This document shows positions 19,411 through 31,559 of a DNA stretch of 64,000 nucleotides, one piece after another. Location of the stretch: positions 10,095,916 through 10,159,915 of the forward strand of contig OY294045.1 of assembly GCA_958510825.1 (NCBI GenBank), written 5' to 3'. Each line of letters starts with the position of its first letter. The stretch's first letter is position 1. A program made the position numbers and the translations under genes. Origin of the DNA: Brachypterus glaber (lineage: Eukaryota; Arthropoda; Insecta; Coleoptera; Kateretidae). The notes beneath the pieces were generated by a model. The model did not search any database and was not told where the DNA came from. It was given only the letters and a program-made list of their open reading frames with translations.

Positions 19411-21721
19411 GAACGATAAACGGCCGTAAGTATTACGTAAGCACTCATGTGTTTTTCACTTAGACTCAATATAAATATTTTTACACCGGAGGGAAGTGGC
19501 GACTTAAAATCGGTTAAAAATATGCTTAAATTCGACCGGAATTAGATCAGCACATCAATTTATATCTATCCTTCTGACCCTTAACCTTTTTGACAAGGAC
19601 AAAAATTAACCTGTGTCTGGACCTGCTAAGTCATCTTTTTTTTCCGAACTAAGCTAATAACACTAAGATATCAACAAAATACACACTTATGTAAATAAAT
19701 AAAAACAGTGAAGTTTATCTGGACTTGCAAATCTGGCGGAGATGCCACTATATGCCATGTGGGAAACATTTAAAATTAAATACCTACCTCGCTTAAACAA
19801 GCTAACCTAAGAAACTCCTTTTAAATCTTGACTACTGAGGGTCCAAATAACACTGGTCGACAAATCTGAAGATTTCTCTAACTGAGATTCCAGACATAGG
19901 TTTATGCTAATTTTGGGTTGCTGAATCCAAATCCGAAGGCCGTTTGTCTCCATCACCCGCAAATTTTTTGATATCGTAAAAAAAGTTAAAATTAGGAAAA
20001 TTATTTTGTGTAATTACAAGAAAATGCTTTGACTTATCCCATTAAAATTTAGTACGGTTAATAGTGGTAATATAAGTTATTTATTCCCCTACTTACCCAA
20101 AAATACAATTGTGTGTATGTCAGAGGCGTGCGTTCTAAAGTGTTTCTGTAATATATTTCTCCAACAAAATTTATGTTTAAGAATTTTACAATTTCCATAA
20201 AAAATTATTATTTAATGATTAATTTTACGTAAAAAACATATTGGACCTTTTGATCAAAGGTCAATAGTTTTCGAGAAAAATAGGTTTAAACATATCTCTG
20301 CAAGTTCCACTAAGACAAAAACTGCTGCCAACAAGATAATACTTTTTCCTATAGGTCTAAGTTTATTAAAATAAAAATAAATAAATAAATAAAAAAAAAA
20401 TATTTTTTTTTTTACGTAAAAAGTCTTTTTTCGTTTTAACGAAACATAAATTGAAAAAAAAAATAAAAAAAAGTTTTAACCCCATTTTACCCCCTTACCC
20501 CACCCCGATTTTTATCAAAAAAAAATATCCTAGCCACACAAAAAAAGGTCAATAGTTTTTTTTCCTATGTATTTTGAGGCGCTGGATCCGAATTTGAGGT
20601 CAAAATAGCACATCACCTGGAAGAGCAAACAACCTATTAATCAGATCCCCATTTAGTTGTTGGTGTTGCACAGTGTAATAGAGCTGCTAATTGAATTTAA
20701 ACCTAAATGATAATAATGGTTCTTTTCTTTTCAGGTAAGAGCAAACAACCTATTACCCAATTGTAAGTATGTGATACATTTAAGTTATTATTTCTCATTA
20801 CGAAGTAAGTAATATAATTTATATTACCTATATACTCAATTTATTTGTTATTTGCTTTAAAACAATATTATATAAATTATTCTTGTCAGTACTTAGTACA
20901 AAATATCATCTAGACACGAAGGACCAATACAGTTCTTTTGTGTAGGAGTATATAAACTCCTACACTTACTTCCCATTTGCAATATAATCTAATTTATCTA
21001 GTATAGTCCAGGAATATGCAATTTTGGCATATAATGCAAGTCTTTCCCAATATTTTGAAAATTTTCGAAATGGAAAAGGAAAATCAAACATTAAGGTTTT
21101 CTGTAGCAATATCCAAGAATAGTACCTATATTAATTTTTCTACTATGTACAAAATTTTGTTTTCGTGCAATAACTCGCTTTCTATTGGTACCACGAAAAA
21201 AACTGTAAAACAGTTTTGTATAAAATTTAATTAGCTTTAATTTTACTAAAATCCATTTTTTTTACGGGTCAAAGGAAGCAAGTTATAACACAAAACCTAA
21301 ATGTTTGTACCTGGCCAAGGTCAAAAAATTTATTTTACCAATAGAAATATAAATGATATATAATATGTATTTTCGCTCCAGCACCTGGCCTATTATATAA
21401 CAATTTACAGTTAACTCTTGAAGTTAGTATCAAATGAATCTAGAGTTGTGTTTTATTTTTCATGTCGTGTGTTGTCGCTATCAACACACTTTTACAGAAA
21501 CGTAAACAATGTAGGTTGATCGTCTTGTCGCGACAGTTTGAGAACATGGTTCGCGTGACGTATAGACACATGTCAAGGCACACTTGGACTAACCTGGATC
21601 GAGTGATAATAGGATGGGAAACAACACTATCTTAAGTTAAATTGAAGTATGTTTAAGTATCCATTTTATTATTATTTTTTTTTTTTTTCGGTTAAAATGA
21701 AATAAAATAATGGTATTTTAT
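19411..21721. other. Largely unassigned DNA
   Basis: No gene is seen. A block at about 20320-20520 (GCTGCCAACAAGATAATACT, CATTTTACCCCCTTACCCCA) resembles 4915-5105, parts of 51930-51970 and the Helentron-like elements. A short perfect hairpin, GTGTAGGAGTATATAAACTC followed by CTACAC, is at about 20941-20966. AAGAGCAAACAACCTATTA occurs twice (about 20620 and 20737). Confidence 0.35.
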
Positions 21722-21952
21722 GTATTGACTTGTAAATTTGGAAACCTTTTCTCAAAAAATCAGTTCTTGGTTTCTTGTAATAATCAACTCTGTTCATGAA
21801 GACTGGTAACTTATCAAAAGTCCAATTTATAACTCGAATATAAGGTAACTTATAATCTGTTTGGACTTTTTATCTTTCATTAGTTCACTAGTGCAAGGAA
21901 CCAAAAATTAATTTTTTGAGATACCAGATTTCCAAATTTACAAGTCGTCATA
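21722..21952. mobile_element. Foldback element, complete copy
   Basis: GACTTGTAAATTTGGAAACC, TTTTCTCAAAAAATCAGTTC and TTGGTTTCTTG on the left pair with CAAGGAACCAAAAATTAATT and GATTTCCAAATTTACAAGTC on the right. Half of the same element is at 38196-38262. Confidence 0.6.
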
Positions 21953-21989
21953 CTTCACGGGACTTGAAATATCAGTTTTCGTAACGATA

Positions 21990-23545
21990 TACAGGGTGAT
22001 CAATAACTGGCATGCCAAAATTTAAGAGGGACTCTACATTCAAAAATATCAAAAAAAGTTCCTATATAGGTTGGTCCGGAAATGAGCCCTAAGGGAGCTA
22101 CAGCCCTTTCAAATTGTAATAAAAATAAGGTTTTTAATTAATAACTCTGGTACCCTTTAAGATAGAGTGACGAGCTTTTGCATGTATAGAGGAAAGTCGC
22201 CTAATTTCGGATACCATTTACAATGTATTCAATATTTAATACTCGGTATTACTTTTTGATATTTTTTTTATATAACCAGATACAACTTATTATAGCGAAC
22301 CATGATTTATTATAAAAGCAATTTTATTACAGTTTATTTTTTCCAAAAAACACGGTTAAAAAAAATCAGCGCATTTTTGTGCATTTGAAAAAGGGCTCCT
22401 AATTTCGGACATATCCGAAAAAAATTTTTCAAGAGTAGATCTGGATCCCATTGCTTATGTTTCTTGTATTCCTTCACATTTAAGACGTAATTTTATCATT
22501 AAGCGATTTTCTACGAAATACTATAGGAACTATAATTTTAGATTCCCAATTTCGAATATCTTAGTATCTTAGGTAATTTTCGTTTTTTCAAAATTGTTTA
22601 TCTTAGTTTGTTGTATCATTATAAAAATAATAATTAGTGGTTGGTTATCCTGAATAATAATTACCTTGCGGATATCCGAAATTGAAAATCAAATGCACAA
22701 AAATGGTCTGTCCAAAATTAGGCAACTTTCTGCTTTTTAGATTAGAAATTTGTAGAATGTTTACGTTTTCAAATTGCTTAATTATGAATAGTGGATCAAC
22801 TTAACTAACATCATAACTTACCCAAGACAGAATCACGAAATTTTATAACGATTATTTATATAATAAACAAGCATAATAATGCAACTGAGCACAAAACTGC
22901 CATTTGCAATATAAACGATTTGTGCTGCCATTTAAAGGGGAGAAGCTCTACCGTTATCATATTACAGGACGGATTTAGTTTGACTTTTGGCTTCACATAA
23001 AAGTAGGTTTCTGTTTACCTTTGCAGACAGTATCTTGAATACACTACTATCCGAAATTTGGAAACCATCCGAAATTAGGCGCATTTCCTCTACTAGTATT
23101 AATAAGGGCAATAAGTTTATGTTAATTTATTTTTTTGAATTTATCGAGAGGCGTGCCTAGACGGACAAAATATGTGAGGTTTAACACATTTTTGCCCCAA
23201 ACTTTTTTATGTGTATTTTTTTTTGATTTTTTGTAAAAAATATAGATTTCTTGAGTAAAAATACATAAAATTATCATATAGTGTAACATTGTAGGAGCAA
23301 CCGTTTAAAAAAAATGCAATTAAGAGGAAGTAACATTTTGTGCCACCAAAAACGTTACTTTTTAAAAGGCTATTACTCCTTTAATATTAAATTTAGGTGT
23401 TTTGGTGAAGAATACTTTTTTGCTCAGTTTTAAATGAAAAATCACCCAGCAGCATTAAAATTTTATAGATGCTCTTATTTGTTCCCCATTCAATATGTCA
23501 TCTTCGAAGGGCCGTAGCTCCCTTAGGACTTATTTCCGGACCACC
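21990..23545. mobile_element. Foldback element carrying a nested MITE
   Basis: The left end, TATACAGGGTGATCAATAAC, leads into GGTCCGGAAATGAGCCCTAA and GGGAGCTACAGCCCTTT. The right side carries the inverse, AAGGGCCGTAGCTCCCTTAG then GACTTATTTCCGGACC. An unrelated 902-bp element (22189-23090) sits between them. Fragments of the same family are at 13977-14395 and 63550-63640. Confidence 0.6.
22189..23090. mobile_element. 902-bp TA-flanked MITE, nested
   Basis: Ends GAGGAAAGTCGCCTAATTTC and GAAATTAGGCGCATTTCCTC are flanked by TA on both sides. CCTAATTTCGGA-like motifs recur at least five times in both orientations, including about 22410, 22672, 22725 and 23050. The TA duplication points to a Tc1/mariner-type source. 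No transposase frame. Confidence 0.7.
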
Positions 23546-23780
23546 CCATTTAGTACGTATTTTTACATAACTAATAGTAAAAATATATTACGCTAATAAA
23601 TTTACTTTGATAGTGTTTGGCAAAAAATAACCCGCGATAGTTATAGTAATTTTACAAAATAATTTTTTCAGTTCGGCTTGCTAACAGCGGAAAAAAGCGC
23701 CTTGCTTTTTAAATTAGGCAGTTTTATTTGCCAGTGTCAGTACTTGATGTAGAATAAATTTGCGCCAATGCAATGCAATT

Positions 23781-24063
23781 CACTGATAAAAGAGTTTATT
23801 TGCGTCAACTAAATATTTGGTTGGATATGGTCAATTAAATTATTTGGTTGGGACAAATAAATTTTATTTGAGTCAAATAAATATTTAGTTCATGTAAACA
23901 AATATTTTAATTGCAAAATGATTTATTAATGGGAACAAAATAATTTATTTGGCAGAAATAAAATTTATTTGACTCACATAAAGTTTATTCGTCCCAACCA
24001 AATATTTAATTGGCCATATTTAACCAAATATTTAGTTGACGCAAATAAACAGTTTTATCAGTG
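23781..24063. mobile_element. 283-bp foldback with CACTGATAAA ends
   Basis: Ends CACTGATAAAAGAGTTTATT and AACAGTTTTATCAGTG pair. Inner arms repeat GCGTCAACTAAATATTTGGT, GGTTGGGACAAATAAA and GAGTCAAATAAAT and their inverses almost throughout, so nearly the whole element is a hairpin. The left end of another copy is at 55118-55201. Confidence 0.75.
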
Positions 24064-24099
24064 TGGAGCTATTTATGAAAATATCTTATACTAATTATA

Positions 24100-24383
24100 C
24101 ACTGAGAGTTCATTACCGTAGCAAATACTAATTAGTATATACGTTTATATATACGTTTATATATACGTTTATATATTATATTATATTATATATACGTTTA
24201 TAAACGTTTTTGCCTATATGAAACTCCACGGAAGTTTAGTTTACATTCATTGGTTGTTACAGTAATACTTAACGTTGTTATAGTTCTGGTTATTGTAACA
24301 ACCAGTGAATGTAAACTAAACTTTCCTGGGGTTCCATAAAAGCAAAAACGTTTAGTATTTTCTACGGTAACGAGATCTCAGTG
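24100..24383. mobile_element. 284-bp MITE with internal 12-bp microsatellite
   Basis: Ends CACTGAGAGTTCATTACCGT and ACGGTAACGAGATCTCAGTG are flanked by TA. Inner arms pair through AAACTCCACGGAAGTTTAGT and ACTAAACTTTCCTGGGGTT and through CATTCATTGGTTGTTACA. The left arm alone contains a tandem array of TATATACGTTTA (about 24136-24203), an expansion absent from the right arm. Confidence 0.75.
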
Positions 24384-24385
24384 TA

Positions 24386-25583
24386 CATTCCATATGTTTA
24401 TGAATAAATACCAAAGAGCCTCATGTGTGGCTGCTTAAAGAGTTTTCTCAGTGTATATTCCAATATACTAATCAATATAATTAAGTGAGATTGAAACACA
24501 CTCGAATATTGCTGACATAAGTAGTTGTAACAGATCCTTCGTAATTAATTGGCTTAAATACTAAGCATAAATTTATCTTTTACCTGAATAATGAGCACTT
24601 TAGTCTTCAAAAGTGGATGATAGTTTGATTTTTATCATTTTTATTAAGATTTATCATACAAGGCTGGTATTTTTCTCAAGGTAGAAGAAGCTTTGGAATT
24701 TCTTTATAGGGAAAAAGGAGTTTATTGAATGAAAAAAAAAAAAGAATAAGTTAGTGTGACGTAGATGCATCGTAACCGTTTTCTACGTTTACACCGTAGA
24801 GACTTCACTTTAAGTTCGCGTACCAAATGACGTCATAGGACTCGGTATAAACAACCTGGACTAAATTTTAATTGCTCATTTTTGGTCCGCAAAATGTTTC
24901 TGGATTAAACAAATATATGCGGTATAAACGCCTGAGACCAAAATCGAAACTTATTCATGGTCAAGTACTGTCAAATCATTCGTCTCTAATGTTTTGTAGG
25001 TTATGTTCAAAAGTTTTATTTATGTTTATTTATGTATAATAACTTATTATTATTAATAAAGTATAATAATGTAAGTTAGTTTTTGAAAGCGACATTTTAG
25101 ACATCAAAAAAGTTTCACAGGACTAGTTAATATGGCACGAACTTTGAAAAAGTACACGAGCTTGCTGGTGTAAACACTGTTTACTAAATAGTCATGACTA
25201 AATATAGTTTTGCACCATTTTAGTACCAGCACTAAAAAAGTCCTTCCGGTGTAAACTAAGCCACTAACTATATGATCCCCTATAAAAATTTACGACCAAA
25301 ATACTTTGATATCCCATGAACTTTCATCAAATTTCGTGTGGAAATCCAGATGTACTGATGAAAACCATACACTGAATAGTTAAATACGAAATAACTATAT
25401 TTTGGGTTGCATAAACTGATCCTTAAAATCCATGTTTCTGATAAAAACAACAAGTTTCATTGTTGCACTTACCACATATCTGGCTACAGAAATCAAAAAA
25501 ATAGTATTTAACTGTTGATCTGGTTACCCCAACCAGATCATTTTTAGTGTATGTTTTCTGATAAGAATACATTGCTTTTTAAA
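24386..25583. other. Unassigned DNA with GTTTACACC ends
   Basis: GTTTACACCGTAGAGACTTC at 24788 and CCTTCCGGTGTAAAC near 25256 are inverted and may bound a degenerate element of about 470 bp. GGTATAAAC-like motifs recur between them. No coding sequence. Confidence 0.3.
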
Positions 25584-25585
25584 TA

Positions 25586-25890
25586 CAGCGCGCGTGAATA
25601 GTACGAAACACGTTGAATGATAGGTAAGTTGAGTTGCCAAGAATGTACGAAGCAAAATATTTGAAGGGGATAGGTAAATCTCAAAGCCAGTGCAGTAGTA
25701 GGGATAGGAGTCGTTTCGGTGATCGTCGCGTCTGCATTATGCAAAAAAAAAACCGTTTCTCATCTAATTTGAACACGGCAATGAGGGGCACTGGCGTTAA
25801 GATTCCCCTATCCCATTCAAATTTTTTGCTTCGTTCATTCTTGGGTATTCAACTTAACTACCATCCAGTTCGTACTTTTCACGCGCACTG
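25586..25890. mobile_element. 305-bp TA-flanked MITE, copy 2
   Basis: This is the second copy of the element at 6223-6530, with the same ends (CAGCGCGCGTGAATAGTACG, TTTTCACGCGCACTG), the same centre (GTTTCGGTGATCGTCGCG) and TA on both sides. Substitutions and small indels separate the copies, so they are independent, not recent, insertions. Confidence 0.85.
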
Positions 25891-25892
25891 TA

Positions 25893-27427
25893 TGTTAACA
25901 TATAAAGTTTCATAGACCTACTCGACCAACGGAACTTATATGAAAATTTATGGGATTTTGCGAGTTTTGTGTTGAAATCAGTTTTTATTAGAATTTTTCA
26001 TAGTTTAGCATATTTTAGTAACAAATTTCTTGTGTTAATTGCAACTTCTCGATTATTGGGCGCCCAGTGATCAATTCTATATTATAAAGTTGATGGTTTT
26101 CTGGTTGAATGAAGAAAAATAGTAGTTTATAGAAGAACGAATATAGTATATTACATAACAAGTGTGGAAAGTGACTTATAAAAAATACACTTTCCAACAA
26201 GTTATGTACACTATTTTTTCTACGATCTCAAAAAATATAAAGTTTAAACTTTAAGAATTCTTCATTTGATATTTTCTAATTTTTATTACTTATTCCGAGA
26301 ATTTTTGAGAACACAAAATAGCATACAAATTTATATATGTATGTCAACAGGAAATATGTTTTTTATTTACATTTAGTTTTCTTGGTTTTATATTTAATAC
26401 AACATATTATGGAAGCTCAACACTGTTTAATGGGTTGCCTAACCGCAAGCATATTTTAAATCAAGGAAAATTTGACAGTTAACTAATTAATTTTGATTCT
26501 GTGGAAACGATGCCATACAAGACCAAAATTCTACAATGTTTTACATTTCATCAGGAAATATTGATGTTTTTTATAAAATGTAAGGTAACTAAATCACAAA
26601 TTAAGTAATTTTTGTAAAATCTAGACATTAATAAAACCTATTAAGTTATATTGACCTGGGTCAAAATAGTAAGGTTATAACTATAGTTTTTATTTTTGAC
26701 ATGAAAAACAGAAATATTTGTATTTAAAAACATAAAAGACATAAAAAAAAAGTCTTTAATGCAAGGTGGAAAATGGCATATAAAACGAGGTGAGTAAAAT
26801 TCGTAGAATTTACAACGTAAATATCTAAACAAAATTAGGCAAACCTACATACATATATATCAAACTAAGGTGATATGAAAATATCAAACAAGCGTGATAT
26901 AAGGTGTTTTCTAAAGAACAAGAGAGTTTGGTAAATGTCATTTTCATATGGAATCGTAGGAAAAAACTGTTTACAGATACAGAGATTGCCACCCAAGCTT
27001 AGTCAGCGAGGTTGGAAACCGTAATCGCCCTAAACACCGTTTTCTCCCGTGTATTGTACACTACTTTTTATTGTAATATCCTTATAGATACGTTTATATT
27101 TTTGACAACAAACTTGAGGTTATAATATTAATCAACCAATCGACGTCGACTATTTAACTTTTCGCACTAGTACGAAAAATTAAACGATTTATTATACAAA
27201 AAGAGGCGCTTTTTAATACAATCGAGTAAAAAAATAGTTATGTCTACACCCTAGGAGCAATATAGAAATCAGCAAACAAAAAACAAAAAAGCTATCCTAG
27301 AGAGAGTTGATTTGTATGGATAGCTGGAAAAAGGACGTTCACACGCTATTCGTGGAATGCCCAACTGAATTTACAGCATTTTAACTCATTTGTCAATGTC
27401 TTCTTAAACTTGGAAAATAGTTTGTGC
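25893..27427. other. Unassigned AT-rich DNA
   Basis: No gene is seen. An imperfect hairpin, CATAACAAGTGTGGAAAGTG against CACTTTCCAACAAGTTATG, lies at 26153-26207. Confidence 0.35.
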
Positions 27428-27446
27428 TACACGGTAAAAATAAATT

Positions 27447-27640
27447 ACATTAAATTACATAGTCCGTAAATGGTAATATGTTGCCATAGACCGGAATGGT
27501 AAAAATTACATAGTCCGTAATGGTAATGTTTTGCATAGACCGGAACAGTAAAAATTACATAGTCCATAATAGTAATATTTTGCATAGACCGGAACGGTAA
27601 AAATTACATAGTCCAGAATGGTAATATTTTGCATAGACTT
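27447..27640 (+). repeat. 50-bp tandem array, about 4 units
   Basis: The unit reads GGTAAAAATTACATAGTCCG then TAATGGTAATGTTTTGCATA then GACCGGAAC. Units differ by a few substitutions (GTCCGTAATGG, GTCCATAATAG, GTCCAGAATGG). The last unit matches the sequence of the palindrome at 28252-28289 best. Confidence 0.8.
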
Positions 27641-28086
27641 GAAATTTGAAAAAAAAATATTTACTACTTAGAAAATGTTTGTTCCAAATTACAAGTCTCT
27701 GTGTCAAAGCTTTTTTGAAATATAGTAGCGTAAAGTTCATTTGGTTTAATAAACCAAACGATTTGCACCCTTAATACGAGAATAAACTGCTTACGTCTTT
27801 CTTTAAGGATCTATTGGTTGATAAAAATCGTAATTTATACTGAATTTTAGGTTACAAATAAAGCATTTAAATATCGTACATAAATAATATTTACCTTTTT
27901 TTACACTTCTAACACTTTAACCTAGCAGCATGCGTCGCTATCTCTCTAACAATATCAATATTAAACGGTCCGTCTCATGATGCGACGCCTTTTTGGTTAT
28001 TGTCCAAAGCGCACGCGCGTCTTAAAATAACATAGCCCGACATTGTAAAATCATGTAAAAATATTTAAATCAATGTAAATATATTT

Positions 28087-28236
28087 TTTTACATTATTTT
28101 ACGTTCTTTTACATTCTTTTACATTCTTTTACATTATTTTACATTATTTTATATTATTTTACATTATTTTACATTATTTTACATTATTTTACATTATTTT
28201 ACTTTTTTTTACATTATTTTCAATTATTTTACATAA
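28087..28236 (+). repeat. 10-bp tandem array (TTTTACATTA)15
   Basis: Fifteen units keep an exact 10-base register, with substitutions only (TTTTACGTTC, TTTTATATTA, TTTTCAATTA and others). A T4 tract therefore recurs once per helical turn, an arrangement known to bend DNA. It lies within the MITE at 27430-28334. Confidence 0.85.
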
Positions 28237-28336
28237 ATTCATGAATTATGCATAGTCCAGAATAGTAAATTTACTATTCTGGACTATGTAAATTCATGTA
28301 TTTTTACATTATTTTACATGCAGTTTTTACAGTGTA

Positions 28337-29543
28337 TTGCTGGAATTATTATTTCAATCAACTACTAATAGATAAAATATGTTTTGGATTTTATTTCTTA
28401 ATTTTGGCTTCACAAAAAAACAAAAAAAAAAGCTGTTATTTATTGATTTTGGTTAGTTCCATACCAATATACTATACTCCGTCCAGTTATGCAAACTAGT
28501 AAGGGACGCGGCCCGTTTTACACCACAGAGCGCATAAATAGCATAATTAAGCATAAATCGTAGTATATATGTAATTGTAACCTAAAAATTTGACGTTTTC
28601 CTTGTGTTCAATATAATTTACGTTTGTACAATATGTAGAATATGCTGGATTTTTTTTAATGATTCCATTTAAACGAGTAAGGTGGGAAAAAAAGTTATCG
28701 ATAAATAAAAATCAAAAACTTTCGTATTCTTAAAAGATAAAAATCGAATGTCGGTTTTTTCTATGAAAAACACCGATATATATACATATGTATAGTTAAT
28801 ATAGTCAATATTGTTGTGTGTAACAAATTAGTCGTCAAATGTGTCGATTTAGTGACCTTTATAAAAATTTCCCTCATAATTCGGCAAAACTATTCCGTAA
28901 GCCTATGTTTCTGTGTTTATTTTCAACGTTGATGAGTCATAACTGAGTTTACGCCGACTACTGTTCATTACCATCTAAATTTGCAATTTTTTAACCTATT
29001 TATATTTGAGGGAATGTGTGGGTATTCCAAAAACCTTTCGTTTCTTTGTAATACTTTATGAAGTATTATTAATACTATTAACTGAAGTATCACATTAAAA
29101 TGATTTATTAAAGCTTATCGTGATTTTTCAAATAGTTCTGCTTTGAGGTAAAGTATTTTTATGGTGGTTAATGTATAGTTTCTGGCGTTGAAAAATAATC
29201 GAAGCTGTACCGCCCTCCTGACCTTTCCACTTCTTCTGTCTGGCTGGCACTTTAGTGGCATACAGGGTGTCCCATTAAGAAAATAAAATTTGTGCTTATT
29301 TATGTAAAAAGTAACTTACATATTTTTTAAAAGTAGGTCATCAAGTATCTAAAGAAGCAAATGTCACATTTGAAAATAATAGTTAATAAATATCATATAG
29401 GGTCCACTATAATAATAATAATTTAAACAAACATTAGATTTTCTTGCTCTTAAATTAAAAATAAAAGACGTGTTGATATAAAAAAAAAAAAACGAAAAAT
29501 TAAAAGATAAAATATAGAATTTTTAATTTTTAATTATTTTATA
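28337..29543. other. Unassigned DNA with a lone transposon end
   Basis: No gene is seen. GCATACAGGGTGTCCCATTA at about 29260 is the kind of TA-flanked terminus seen in full elements at 45589 and 60779, but no partner end was found. Confidence 0.35.
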
Positions 29544-29547
29544 TTAA

Positions 29548-29689
29548 CGGGTTGACTGCGGTCGTATACGACCGCTGACTAACTTGTCCATTTTGCCAGC
29601 AGGCGTATGCGACCATACTGCCAGAACAGTTGTATACGACCGCTGGCACCTGAGGCAAGTAAATAAATTTTGGTCTGGCAGTCAACCCG
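29548..29689. mobile_element. 142-bp MITE with TTAA target duplication
   Basis: Ends CGGGTTGACTGC and TGGCAGTCAACCCG are flanked on both sides by TTAA. Inside are GCGGTCGTATACGACCGC (a perfect palindrome), GGCGTATGCGACC and TTGTATACGACCGC. TTAA duplication is characteristic of piggyBac-type elements. Compared with its A/T-rich flanks it is rich in CG dinucleotides. Confidence 0.8.
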
Positions 29690-29693
29690 TTAA

Positions 29694-30703
29694 ACCGTCT
29701 TTAGCTTTTAATCAATGAGTAAAAGAATGTAATTTTGATTCAAATTGACCAATTTATTAAAAACTTATGGAGATCACGTGACGCATTTCAAAAATTTGAG
29801 TTACGACCCTGGTTTAGTGGATATTTTTCTGGGAAAAGCCTGCATGCTCTTTATCGAATTGTTTTGCCAATGAGTTCTGACAAGAGCCCATTTTCAGCTA
29901 AATTAATGTTTATTTAGGACAACTAACAATTGCAGGCTGTTTGTTAAACAATCGTATCCGACAAGTAGACGGTATAGTTTTCGAAACTGGAAAAAATGCG
30001 CACTGAAGCGCATTTTGTTTATTTAAAACTATTTAACTGCTTTTGTAGAATTACACTGGCCATATAATGAACTAATCTATGCAAAATTTGAAGTGCATAA
30101 CCCAATAAACTCAATAAACAAAAATCAAAGACATATCTTGAAATCTATTATAATACCGATTATTATTTAACGTTTAACAATATTTCTGGCCACGTGTTTA
30201 TTTCTGCCCAATCATATTATAGGTATATTGGGAATTTTCTACTGTAGAAAATTCTAGTGAGAATCGCTGTAGTATTTTGTTTTCAACTATTTCTCTTTTA
30301 CAATAAGATTTCATACCTAAAACTAATTAATAATTAAATATGAATATATTACTATTTATAATTATTGTTATTAATTTATTATTTACCAAAAAAATACCTC
30401 AAAATCTTCTGTTTATAAAATGTAATGACAGTTTTTATAGGTTGACTTTTATGAACATGCTTGCAAGTCTAGGGCAGTACCGCGCTAGTCAGTACTGCAG
30501 TAAGTGACTAAACTATAACTACAATTTAAAAATGAACATAAATATTTTAGTTTAGCAGTTGAGAATGTAATTAAATTAACCAAATCAAAGAATATGCCCG
30601 TAAAAATATTAAGATAAGTAATAAAACAATTTATATCAATTTGCGATGAAAAAAATATAAAAGTTGGTTTGACATATAAATCGTTAAAAAATAATCTGCC
30701 GAA
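29694..30703. other. Unassigned AT-rich DNA
   Basis: No gene or repeat copy is recognised. Confidence 0.35.
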
Positions 30704-30867
30704 TTACACATGATTCTTCGAATTATCGGCAAAAATTCACAGTTTTCATTCAAATTTGCTGTCAAAGGAAATAATTACTCCAGGGGCGACGCCCCGGTCG
30801 TAATTATTTCCACACAGCAAATTTTCATGAAAACAGCGAATTTTTCCCACATAATTCTCAGCCTCTT
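30704..30867. mobile_element. Foldback MITE
   Basis: ATTACACATGATTCTTCGAA, TTTTCATTCAAATTTGCTGT and GGAAATAATTACTCCAGGGG pair with GTCGTAATTATTTCCACACA, GCAAATTTTCATGAAAAC and CTCTTGTGTAAT. The tip is GGGGCGACGCCCC. No coding capacity. Confidence 0.65.
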
Positions 30868-31559
30868 GTGTAATTATATATGATAATTATCCGGTTGAAT
30901 ATGATTCCCTATACTGAGGGTTGCCAAACACTTAACATTGTACAGGGTGTAAATGTAAATGTGACTATATTTGGTTTAGTTAAACTTAATAAACTTTAAA
31001 AGAACTTGCTCAGCAAGGATCATATTATGTTTGACACATTAATGTTCCATTTTATTAATCATGTGCGAATTTTATAGTGTTTCTCATTGGAAAAATCCCT
31101 ATAAAAAATCGAATAAATTCTCGTTTTTTTTTTAAGATTTATTACCAAAAACTGAACTATCATGTATCATAAAAATCCAGGTCACTTAAGTTTTATGATT
31201 ACCAACTATTAAATTAACTGTAATTACCAACTATTACTTACAGTAACAACTTTGTTTTTCTATTTATATTTTATAAGGAAAATTACAATTAAATTTTTTT
31301 GGCTTGACGGCATAATATAAAATTTACTGCGATCAAGGGAACATCTGTTTCTAGAAGTTTATCTCTTATTAGACATAAAAGTTGATTGTAATTTATTTCT
31401 TTCAACCCCAGAAAACTTTTCTTGGTTTTTGTAAATTAATTATTAATTATACTTAAATTAATTAGGAGGAAATACTTTCCTGGAAAGTTGGAAGGATTTA
31501 TATTTAATCTACTTTTAATTTATAAAATCAAAATGATATGAAAATGCACACTGAACATA
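30868..31559. other. Unassigned DNA
   Basis: Contains one TACAGGGTGTAAATGTAAAT segment (about 30941) that resembles a transposon terminus, with no partner found. No gene. Confidence 0.3.

Larger units (their letters stand above)
27430..28334. mobile_element. 905-bp MITE holding two tandem arrays
   Basis: Ends CACGGTAAAAATAAATTACA and TTTACATGCAGTTTTTACAGTG are flanked by TA. The left part is a 50-bp tandem array and the right part a 10-bp array. Close to the right end is a perfect 38-base palindrome at 28252-28289, CATAGTCCAGAATAGTAAAT and its inverse. No coding capacity. Growth by internal tandem duplication is the likely origin of its length. Confidence 0.65.

Noticed and set aside
27447..27640. 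CRISPR-like short repeats
   Set aside because: The 50-bp units are joined directly and vary along their length; they lie inside a TA-flanked MITE.
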